Source of the DNA: Takakia lepidozioides | Lineage: Eukaryota; Streptophyta; Takakiopsida; Takakiales; Takakiaceae | DNA: 64,000 nucleotides | Reading direction: 5' to 3' | Assembly: GCA_030704615.1 (NCBI GenBank) | Contig: CM060734.1 | Coordinates: 1,176,001 to 1,240,000, forward strand | Part shown: one piece after another, positions 33,738 through 42,600 of the stretch | Layout of the letters: the number at the start of each line of letters is the position of its first letter | How positions within the stretch are numbered: position 1 is the stretch's first letter | Notes under the pieces: generated by a model | Seen by the model: the letters and a program-made list of their open reading frames with translations, nothing else | Databases searched by the model: none | Told to the model about the DNA's origin: nothing | Position numbers and translations under genes: made by a program

Positions 33738-35071
33738 TAAGAAACTGAATGAAGTGGAGCGACGGTGGCCTACGCATGAGAAGAAAATGAAGGCGGTGGT
33801 GCATTGCCTTGAGCTTTGGCGCCACTATGTTGGTTCCAACCCGGTGAAGGTGTTCACAGACAATGTCATGGTGAAGTATTTTGCCACACAGCCTAAGTTG
33901 TCCCCAAAACAACTTAGGTGGCAAGATACTTTGGCAGTGTTCGACGTGGATATCCAGTACAAACCGGGACGGGACAATATGGTGGCCGATGCTTTAAGTA
34001 GAAAGCAGCAGCTCATGTTGGTGTACGGGGGCAAGACGGCGCTCCAAAGGAAGATCCAGAAGGCTTATCGGAGGGATGAGATGGCGAAGTCCGTGATGCG
34101 GGACTTGAGGATGGGGGTTAAATCGCAGTTCCACTTGCAAAATGGACTGCTCCGATATAAGCAAAAGCGTCTCTACGTGTCGAAGGGAGGGATCAGAGAT
34201 AGTCTCTTGAGAGAATGCCATGATGGCCCGCTTGCGGGCCACGGCAGAGCCAAGCACACCGCGGCACTCCTGAAGAAAGAGTATTTCTGGCCCAAACTGA
34301 GGGAGGAGGCCGAGGAGTATGTCAAGACATGCACCACATGCCAATAAAACCGGAGCGAGTACAAAAAGCAAGCGCGGCTGTTACAACCCTTACCGATTCC
34401 AGAGGGGTCTTCGGAAAGTGTCTCAATGGATTTCATGACTGCTATGCCATTGTCAAAAGGATTTGATGCAATCATGGTGGTGGTGGATAGGTTCAGTAAA
34501 ATGGGCCATTTCATCCCCACCAAGGAGACGGCAACGGCGCAGGAGACGGGACGACTTTACTTCGCCCACATCTTCAAGCATCATGGACTCCCGAAGGATA
34601 TTGTCTCGGACCGCGATCCAAAGTTTACAAGTAAATTTTGGAGGGCACTTTGGAAGAAAATGGGGACGAGGCTCAAAATGAGCACCGCTTTCCGACCTAC
34701 GACAGACGGCCAAACGGAAAGGGTGAATTCCGTGGTGAAGCAGATCTTGTGGAATTACGTGTCGGCAGACCAATCGGACTGGGTGGAACACTTGGATGCG
34801 GCAGAGTTCTGTTATAATAATACAAAACACTCCGCAACAGGAGTTTCCCCTTTCGTATTGGTCTATGGAAAAGCACCTTTGGTGTCGACAAGTTGGGCCG
34901 CCCAAGACGGTGAGGAACCGGCAGCAGCGGCGGTACTGGAAGAACGTGAACGTTTGTTGAAGCTTGCAAAGTGTTTTATTGCCAAAGCTAGGAAACGGTA
35001 TGAACGGCAGGCAAATCGGAAGAAACATCATCTACACTCATATAATGGCACAAAGGAAAATATACTAGGGG
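33738..35071 (+). pseudogene. RNase H end and integrase of A-prime
   Basis: RNase H tail ([40 protein letters not shown]). Then the integrase finger (HDGPLAGHGRAKHTA, CTTCQ with a stop at 34345). Then the core: [51 protein letters not shown] and EFCYNNTKHSATG. The D-D-E residues are readable. The coding end near 35071 runs straight into the LTR remnant, so the integrase C-terminus is deleted. Confidence 0.88.
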
Positions 35072-35106
35072 TGTCATTTTTAAAACCAACCCTGAGGTGT
35101 GCGACA
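35072..35106 (+). repeat. Collapsed 3' LTR of A-prime
   Basis: Only the last bases (TGAGGTGTGCGACA) match the LTR end. They are directly followed by the target duplicate ACCGG, which fixes the insertion boundary. About 690 bp of LTR is gone. Confidence 0.75.
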
Positions 35107-35754
35107 ACCGGCCTATAAATCGTCAGACCAAGTCCGATAGATATGCCATGCCAACGCCGGAGGAGATCTTTGATGCCATTGGGCATGCCAAGATCTTTAG
35201 CACTTTGGATTTGCGATCCAGATATCACCAGTTGCCGATCATGGAGGCGGACCGGCAGAAGACGACGTTCTGGGGATCAATGAGCACGGCAAGGATTGTC
35301 TATATCAGTGGCGATTCTTACCATTCGGGCTGAAGAATGCTCTTACAAAATTCCAGATAGTCATGGACAGGATTAGAACTGGCAGGGGTGGAATTTGCTC
35401 GGTGCTACATAGATGACATCATCATCTTCAGTGCTACGATGGAAGAGCATGAGAGACACCTTCAAGTGGTATTTGAGGGCTTGAGAGCACACAGATTGAA
35501 GTAACATCCGGGGAAGTGCAAGTTTTTCTACAACCAGATTGAATATCTGGGTCACATGATATATCCTGGAGGATTGGGGGTACAGCAGACTAAGGCAGAG
35601 GCCATTGCACAGATTCCACGCCCCACGGATGTGAGCCGAGTTCGAGTTATGGGGTTGGCAAACTACTATCGACGGTTTGTCAAGGGATTTAGTGCTATTG
35701 CAAAGGCTCTAACCAAGCTCACCAAGGTGGACCAGGAGTGGCAGTGGGAAGATG
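35107..35754 (+). pseudogene. RT of element C, first copy of a duplicated segment
   Basis: Continues RT from the cut at 30573: SDRYAMPTPEEIFDAIGHAK, FSTLDLRSRYHQLPI, then after a frame break CYIDDIIIFSA (YIDD palm) near 35405. A stop at about 35502 precedes HPGKCKFFYNQIEYLGHMIY, then RVMGLANYYRRFVKGFSAIA. It ends at GAAGATG (35754), where a lone LTR begins. Bases 35112-35754 recur at 36497-37139 with roughly 15-20 differences. Confidence 0.85.
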
Positions 35755-36475
35755 TGTCGCTGCCCTTTGCCTTGAGGGCAGGGGGTCGGGACACGAGAGG
35801 GGCTGCCCCTGTGGTGGGGGCAGTGGCAACAAGCGGGGGCTGAAGCACCCTTGAGTGCCCAAGGCACTCAAGGAGGTGGAGGCGCTCACTAGATGGAGCC
35901 CCGCACACCGGGTTGCGGTGGGGGTGGTTCCACGAGGGGTGGTGATAGCTTAGTGGGACTTAGTGGGGGTGACATATGACTCACCATGGGGGCGGAGACC
36001 TTGTGGTGGGAGCCGTGGGGAGTCTTGGGACTCATCACGGTCCAATGGGACCGTGATGGGTGGGCCAAGACTCATCGCGACTCATCACAGGGAGTCGAGG
36101 GTTTTCGTGGTGGTTCGCCATAAAATGACATGGTTGTTTGTGAAACCCCCGCGGACAGTCATAGAAGTATATATAGGGAGTAGTAACCCCGAGAACGGTG
36201 CAAGCCCGTTGGTGACCAAAAGCTAATGAGTAAGCGAGCGCGCCGGAAAGCGACCAAGGTGTGCGGAGCTGTTCCAGACTGCCATCGACCAAAGGGAATT
36301 TCCACTTGGCTCAAATTGAGAGAGGGTCTCAGGGAGGAGTAAAGGGGGACCGTTATGTCCCGGAGGGCAGCCGAAGCTTCGAGTTGGCCCGGTGGCCAGT
36401 TTGGGAGTTAGGCGCGCTCATCAAAGCAAGTAACTATGACTTGAAGGGGAGCTTACCGAAGTGAGGTGCGCGACA
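35755..36475 (+). repeat. Lone A-type LTR between two copies of element C RT
   Basis: 721 bp, TGTCGCTGCCCTTTGCC to GCGCGACA, TATATATA near 36168. The flanking 5-mers differ (AGATG versus CGTAT), so this is not a simple solo LTR. The right flank (GTATGTGCGGGGATTACCGG) is element C sequence from about 20 bp left of the A-prime insertion point. Confidence 0.9.
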
Positions 36476-37627
36476 CGTATGTGCGGGGATTACCGGCCTG
36501 TAAATCGTCAGACCAAGTCCGATAGATATGCCATGCCAACGCCAGAGGAGATCTTTGATGCCATTGGGCATGCCAAGATCTTTAGCACTTTGGATTTGTG
36601 ATCCAGATATCACCGGTTGCCGATCATGGAGGCGGACCAGCAGAAGACGACGTTCTGGGGATCAATGAGCATGGCAAGGATTGTCTATATCAGTGGTGAT
36701 TCTTACCATTCGGGCTGAAGAATGCTCTTACAAAGTTCCAGATAGTCATGGACAGGATTAGAACTGGCAGGGGTGGAATTTGCTCGGTGCTACATAGATG
36801 ACATCATCATCTTCAATGCTAGAATGGAGGAGCATGAGAGACACCTTCAAGTGGTATTTGAGCGCTTGAGAGCACACAGATTGAAGTAACATCCGGGGAA
36901 GTGCAAGTTTTTCTACAACCAGATTGAATATCTGGGTCACATGATATATCCTGGAGGTTTGGGGGTACAACAGACTAAGGCAGAGGCCATTGCACAGATT
37001 CCACGCCCCACGGATATGAGCCGAGTTCGAGTCATGGGGTTGGCAAACTACTATCGACGGTTTGTCAAGGGATTTAGTGCTATTGCAAAGGCTCTAACCA
37101 AGCTCACCAAGGTGGACAATGAGTGGCAGTGGGAAGATGAGCAGGAACAAGCTTTTCAGGAACTCAAGGCGAGGTTGACCTTAACACCTATCTTGAGACG
37201 ACCTATCAGGGGGCGTCATTTTCTGTTGCATACGGATTGGAGCATGCTGGGGCTTGGAGCGGTGCTCACACAGGTGGATGATGAGGGGAGAGAGTTCGTA
37301 GTGGCTTATGCTAGTCACTCAAACAACGTTGTAGAGGTAAAGTATAGCTCATACGAGGGAGAGTGCTTAGCTGCAGTGTGGGCCGTGACACACTTCAGGT
37401 GCTATCTATATGGGAATCTCTTCACCCTTGTCACGGATCACCAGCCACTCAAGTGGCTGATGGAGTCAGACAAGCTTACGGGGAAGCTTGCACGGTGGGC
37501 ACTCATACACCAGGAGTATGATTTTCAGATGGTACATCGACCCGGTTTGGTCAATCGGGATGCGGATGGGTTGAGTCGCAATCCATGCACGGGCCAGCAG
37601 GATGACACGAGCTTAGTGGCATGGTGA
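36476..37627 (+). pseudogene. RT (second copy) and RNase H of element C
   Basis: 36497-37139 repeats the RT segment of 35112-35754, including the same stop before HPGKCKFFY. From 36941 a 228-codon open frame covers the RT connection (GLANYYRRFVKGFSAIAKAL) and RNase H. RNase H shows LLHTDWSMLGLGAVLTQ, YSSYEGECLAAVWAV, LVTDHQPLKWLM and the terminal NRDADGLSRNP. The first aspartate motif is HTDW instead of the common HTDAS. The frame closes at 37625. Confidence 0.88.
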
Positions 37628-37849
37628 GACGAACGAGGAGATGGTGCCCGGATGGTACACATTTGCATTTCTGTGTATCTTGGCAGCGGAAGGTTAGTTT
37701 AGACCTACAACAGGGATGACTGTAGACCAAGTGTCTAAGGACCCTGCTCGGCCAGCAACGAGCAAGGTAGCGCCAAAGATATACACGAGGATTCAGCTGT
37801 GTTGGACTATCTCCGCACTGGAGACACGACAGCCACTGTGACTGCTAAG

Positions 37850-38910
37850 GAGAGGGATTAGATCTTGCAACGAGCCAAGAGGTTCAAGTGGGAGGGGACA
37901 CACCTGCTCCGAGTATGGGAAGATGGTCGAGTGAGGATTGTGCCTCACCCAACACAGTGGGCACGGTTAGTGCGACATGCCCATGAGGAGTTGGGGCATT
38001 TTGGGGTGCGACGCACTCACAATTTACTGTAGGGGCAATATTGGTGGCGTGGTATGCAAATGGAGGTGCAACAATTTGTGGTTAGGTGCATGGTGGGTAA
38101 TAGGGTGTGTGCTTCATTCAACGCCCCTACACCACAATTGCACCCTCTTCTGATCATGGGATTGAGCTACAGGTGAAGTCTTGACTTTGAAGGGCCGTTG
38201 TCACTGACCATGCGCCACAACAAGTACGTGTTGGTGATGGTGGAGCACTTCTCCAAATGGATTGAGTTGGTTCCATTGCCTAATAAGGAGGGAGCTGCAT
38301 ATGCATTCTTGGATCGTGTACTTAGCCGATTCGGTGCTCCAGCTGAGGTACTCACGGACCAAGGGAGAGGGTTCTTGGGGGAGTTTCAGGCGTTGTGTGA
38401 CAAAGCCTTGATAGACCACCGCACCATTTTTCGGGATCATCCTGAGGCCGATGGCTTCACAGAGAGAGTTGTGCAGATGGTTAAGAGGGGTTTGCGCAAG
38501 TATGGCTTGTAGAAGGGACACCTTGGAGATTGGGACCTTCAGCTACTTTGGTTGGCCATGAGCTACAGGTTTAGCAAACAAGCATTACTTGCCTCGTTCT
38601 TGCCTTATTTCCTTCTCTTTGGCCGAGAGCCAGATTTGCCGGCATCTATTCGTAGGAAGGCTGGAGTAGTCCTCAATCTGACGATCCAGATGTGTGGGCA
38701 CGTGCATGTGATCAACGCGCGGAGTTGTTCAAGAAGGTCATGCCCATGGCTTTCGAGAACCTTGCCATTGCACAACACCGCAATACGTTGAGGTATGCCA
38801 CTATACGTGGTGGAGGCTATCATCTTGGGGTTCGGAGATTTCACCCTGGTGACTATGGTTATGTGTAGCAGACTGCTCCGACGACCCTGGATGTAACTGC
38901 AGAACGTATT
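37850..38910 (+). pseudogene. Integrase of element C
   Basis: Zinc finger remnants HAHEELGHFGVRRT and YWWRGMQMEVQQFV with a Cys-rich end. Then the core: LDFEGPLSLTMRHNKYVLVM, VEHFSKWIELVPLPN, VLTDQGRGFLGEFQAL and HPEADGFTERVVQMVKRGL, giving D-D-E. The tail (YRFSKQALLASFLPYFLLFG, then REPDLP) is the usual integrase segment before the GPY/F region. Stops at 37858, 38029, 38176, 38510 and 38867 break it. Confidence 0.82.
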
Positions 38911-39072
38911 ATTTTGAGGGTTCAAGAGGTGTTGCCCTCAGGCGTCCTGACCTTGGAGGGTCGGGATGGCATGACTTGGAAGGACCATGTGCGTAATTGC
39001 GCGTCATGTCACATTCCAAATGTCGATGGCAGGATTGACCCAAACTTGCCAGTGGTACCTGTAGGTTTGAGG

Positions 39073-39212
39073 TGCATGTTGTGTGGGTCTGCAAGAGGGC
39101 AGCCACCATGCTAGTGTGTGATCGATGCTCAAGAGGTTGGCACATGTGATGCTTGACACCACCTCTTGAAATGGTTCCTGATGAGGATTGGTTATGTCCA
39201 TGTTGCATTGGA
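39073..39212 (+). pseudogene. PHD finger at the C-terminus of element C polyprotein
   Basis: LRCMLCGS gives the first Cys pair at 39073. In a frame shifted once the sequence continues MLVCDRCSRGWHM, a TGA, CLTPPLEMVPDEDW and LCPCC. This is the full Cys4-His-Cys3 PHD pattern, with the family's CD-x-C...H-x2-C-x-PPL...P-x3-W-x-CP signature. It follows the integrase where chromoviruses carry a chromodomain. PHD fingers bind histone H3 tails, so a role in choosing insertion sites is a natural inference. One frameshift and one stop; TAA at 39210. Confidence 0.8.
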
Positions 39213-39476
39213 TAATGGTAGTGGATACAACCATGGAAGGCTAACAAGAAACGCAAGGCCAAGCTACTAGGAGACCAATACACGAGATCCCTGACTCAAG
39301 TTCACAGATTGCAAGACGGCGACTAACGATGGGGCTACTCTTGTACCTGGCCCCTTGGTCTATATAAGAGTTTGAATACAATAGGGACAGTGGTAGAGGA
39401 CGTAACAAGGCTGTGGCTATTACATATTGCAGCTATCTGGCGCTAGAGGGACCTAACCACCAGCTAGGGGGGCGAT
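39213..39476 (+). other. Element C 3' untranslated region and polypurine tract
   Basis: No coding signal. A TATATAA-like box lies at 39360. The purine run TAGGGGGGCGA (39465-39475) sits directly before the LTR start and fits the plus-strand primer. Confidence 0.55.
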
Positions 39477-39922
39477 TGTTGCAGACTAGTGTGTGGTGTG
39501 CATATGTAATGTGTGGATTGGACAACGATGTAGTTGTGTAGCGATATGTATGCGCACAACAGCTGTCAAGTGGATTTTGATGCTAGTTAAATTAACTAGT
39601 TCACTAGTTAATGTGAAACTAGTTAATTTACTAGTTAGTATGAAACTATCTAATTTAAGGTAGCTAGTGTGAAACTAGCTAGGAAATAACTAGTTGTTGT
39701 ATTGACATTTGAGTTTGCCCAAGTGCCAATCCAAGGCCCAAAATTAATAATGGGCCCTGGGGGGAGTTATCCTCGCGTCAGACGCGGTGAGGCTCATCTC
39801 TATCGAGTTGAGCCTCACCACGTCTCGCAGCTTAGCTATGGCGTTCTGTACGGTTGATTCCCCAGAGCCTTGGGGTGTAGTGGGCTTAACCAAGTATGAG
39901 TGATTTTTGTGTGTCATTATCA
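39477..39922 (+). repeat. 3' LTR of element C
   Basis: Starts TGTTGCAGACTAGTGTGTGG and ends near TCATTATCA. It contains a cluster of ACTAGTTA/CTAGTTAATT motifs (39588-39700). Its start is repeated from 39924, which supports the left boundary. No 5' partner was found. Confidence 0.65.
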
Positions 39923-39923
39923 T

Positions 39924-40008
39924 TGTGGCAGACTAGTGTGTGGTGTGCATAGTAATGTGTGGATTGGACAACGATGTAGTTGTATAACGATATGTATGCG
40001 CACGACAT
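39924..40008 (+). repeat. Second, truncated element C LTR start
   Basis: TGTGGCAGACTAGTGTGTGG onward repeats the first about 85 bp of the LTR at 39477 with few changes, then stops at GCACGACATATGG. This is either a tandem LTR remnant or the edge of another copy. Confidence 0.75.
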
Positions 40009-40909
40009 ATGGTTTTTTATCAGCGACAACCAAATTCAAAGATACATGGGTGGTGGAGGTAGAAGTCTTGAATGGTGGAAATGAGAATGCTCTTGGACCA
40101 CTACGAGTGTTGTTAATCCCATCTTCATCTGCTCTGATTTTAATGGAGAAACAAGTTTTGGCTGCCTTTCTTGAGCCCCTATTACAAGATCTGGAGTCCA
40201 TGTTCTTGGTTGGCATTGACGTATCTATGGGTATCCATCTCGTCTAATTTCTTCACGCATACTTGCTTGTGATGGCAATGGACATTCGAAAATACGTGCG
40301 ATGTTGATGTTATGGACAGGTGATCACCCTGCCCAATGCAAAGTTGGGGGCTTTAAAGATGTTGGATATCATGCATGTCGACGAGATCACATGCTAGCAA
40401 AGGTGGTTGGACGTCAGGTTGTGTACCCAGACAATAGACGCCAAGCCCAGTACCCCCCTCCAAAACGTAGCATTCACATTATTCTTTTGGAGCTAGAAGA
40501 AGTGGGCCTTGAAGCCAGAGATAGGTGTGTCACAGGGAAGTCAAAGCTTTGGCGATTGTTTTATCTGCATGGGTTTGACTTGTCATGTGACCTTGTATAC
40601 GACTGCATGCACATTCTTCCTTTGTGTGTATTTAAGAAGTACGTGAAGAAGTTCAGGCATAGGTGCAAAAGACGGGAGGTAGAGTTACAAACTGCCCTGC
40701 AAGAAATCACAGCAAGGAGGCCCTTTGAGCTAGGGGCGCGGTGGCCATCTCACATAGTGGAGCGACTGGGATATTGGAAAGCTGAAGAATATATACTTTT
40801 CATTTCTTGGTGCTTGCCATATATCCTAGACCGAATGAGGTTTATCAAAGATGACAAATTGTGTGCAATAGGTCTCATTTTGGTTGAGAGCTCCTATTCT
40901 GTCGGTTAA
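40009..40909 (+). pseudogene. TNP2-like transposase fragment (CACTA superfamily)
   Basis: Reads LMEKQVLAAFLEPLLQDLES, then GDHPAQCKVGGFKDVGYHAC. An open frame to 40909 contains KSKLWRLFYLHGFDLSCDLV, YDCMHILPLCVFKKYVKKF and ELGARWPSHIVERLGYWKAE. The D...DCMH..P block and the RWP...WKAEE block are typical of TNP2/En-Spm transposases. Only the C-terminal part is present; frames change near 40245. A transposon end was not identified. Confidence 0.6.
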
Positions 40910-41786
40910 CAGCGATATTCCATCAATGACGAAGGTCAACAAAGGTTAGCAATAACATTTTACCATGCCCAACGAACCTGCCCAATAAAAGCACCTACGG
41001 CCAACGAAGGTGGCAATGTCCGCGGTGGTAGATCGCGGACTGGTTACCAGATGGAGAAAATCTGCGCAACACATATAGCCACCCACCTGCATCCGCCGAA
41101 TGTCCAAGCTGGACCCGGTCGGGAAGGATAACCTAAGCACAAATACCAATTTAACACTTATATCCATTTAATGTTCGTCCACCTTCGTCCAACTTGGGTC
41201 GATATCGGAATTCATAGCAGAAAAATCCGGGGAGAGCTCATATTATGTCACGTAACATCGCATTTCCATCAGTAAGGAAGGTCAGCTTCGTTCACCATAG
41301 GTCTTGGTCAACACCTGGGCAACCCTAGGTCCACATGCATGTAGGGTGTATGCATGTGGACCCAATTTCGAAATTGCCAGCATCATATGAGGTAATGAGG
41401 GTGTGATAAATGAATTGAGTCTGGGATAACTTACAAAACTCACACGACCTGGTTGAACTTGGCATTTGAAAAGCAGACCTGACACCTGCCTCTCAAACTC
41501 ATTAGACAAGCAATGGACAGACAACTGGTAATTCAAGCAGGTGTTGAGTATGTTCACTTTAACCTATGTCACTGCAATATCTTCCTTTCGACATGACCTT
41601 AAAGAGTATGTATTTTACAGAAAAAAATCCTCCGAGAACTACTGAGCCTTTAAGAATATGTAATTTACAGAACTCCAATTGTAAAATTGCCGATCATGCA
41701 TCTCAATGAAGCTTCACGTAGATTCAGTTTCAATGTGTACATGGTTGAGGCACAAAGATACACGGCACCCCACTAAGGCAGGCAGT
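40910..41786. other. Non-coding stretch with GAAGGT/ACCTTC palindromes
   Basis: No gene seen. It contains arms of the dispersed CACCTTCG/CGAAGGTGG repeat near 40995, 41180 and 41275. Confidence 0.5.
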
Positions 41787-42516
41787 TGCAGGGTTGAGTG
41801 GACCAAAAACGGCAGATCCTACTCCATGAAAGTCCATGATAAAAAAAAACAAAGTTGAGGATACTATCCCACAATATTGTTTTAGTGATAGTAATGGTAT
41901 ACTGAACATATTTAGTAAAGAGTCCTACCCCAAATATTAAAGATATAATTCATTAAATATTTTAGTCTATTATTTAGAGAAATTATGAAAAACTAAAAAT
42001 TAGAGTTTACAAAAACATTTCAATATGACACCTAGCCATTGGATATTATAGGTTTTTATACTTCTAGAAAAAAAATGACACCCAAAACCAAAAAACAAGA
42101 TGAGCTATGGACTTTTCAAAAAACGCCTATTGTTTTTACATATATTAGTCCATATAAGTCAAATGACAAATGATTTTGCCACTTCAAATCCATACCTATG
42201 ATGTGGACCAAAATGGCCACCTTATGTCCACATTTCAATGGAATTCACCAATGGCACATAGGAGAACTTGAGTCCATTGTAATTCCATTCATTGCGGTGC
42301 AGTCCACAATGACGGTGTTCAAAAGTCCATAGCGGAGTCATTTCTTATCGGATTCAGATTGGAGAGTTGCTATGGGTGCGTATTGAAGCTAGGAATCCAA
42401 TGACATATATATTTGCTGGTTTTAACGAGTTAATTCAATTTCAATCGATGACACCATGAATTGCAGTCATCTAAAATTGTGCTAGTAACGTCCATTTTGG
42501 TCCAGTCAACCCTGCA
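41787..42516 (-). mobile_element. 730 bp non-autonomous DNA transposon, copy 2
   Basis: Inverted relative of 15295-16025. It starts TGCAGGGTTGAGTGGACC and ends GGTCCAGTCAACCCTGCA on the plus strand. Scattered substitutions and small indels separate the copies. No open frame of note. Confidence 0.82.
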
Positions 42517-42600
42517 TTCACCCAGGCCATGGTACTCAGACACAACATCCGCCAAAAAAAGACATCCACTGCTTAGCCCGTTCCCTTTCTGACAAATCTG

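Larger units (their letters stand above)
30574..35106 (+). mobile_element. Ty3/Gypsy element A-prime inserted in element C
   Basis: Same family as element A but in plus orientation. LTR 30574-31275, primer site, gag, protease, RT, RNase H and integrase, then a nearly erased 3' LTR. It is flanked by the 5 bp duplication ACCGG (30569-30573 and 35107-35111). Part of RT is inverted and neighbouring RT/RNase H sequence deleted (33557-33737), so it is inactive. Confidence 0.9.
13240..39922 (+). mobile_element. Gypsy element C with DNMT3-like and PHD domains (split by insertions)
   Basis: Reconstructed by following homology and frame: gag 13240-14690, linker/protease 14690-16520, DNMT3-like 16576-17168 plus 29518-29908, RT 30232-30573 plus 35107-35754 plus 36476 onward, RNase H to 37627, integrase 37850-38900, PHD finger 39073-39206, polypurine tract 39464-39475, 3' LTR 39477-39922. 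Later insertions are a DNA transposon (15295-16025), a Mutator-like element (17169-29517), element A-prime (30574-35106) and a lone LTR (35755-36475) with a duplicated RT segment. A 5' LTR was not found. Many stops show it is dead. Confidence 0.8.

Noticed and set aside
35755-36475. Simple solo LTR formed by recombination within one element
   Set aside because: Flanking 5-mers differ and the element C sequence on the right starts earlier in the element than the sequence on the left ends, so a single-element event cannot explain it.
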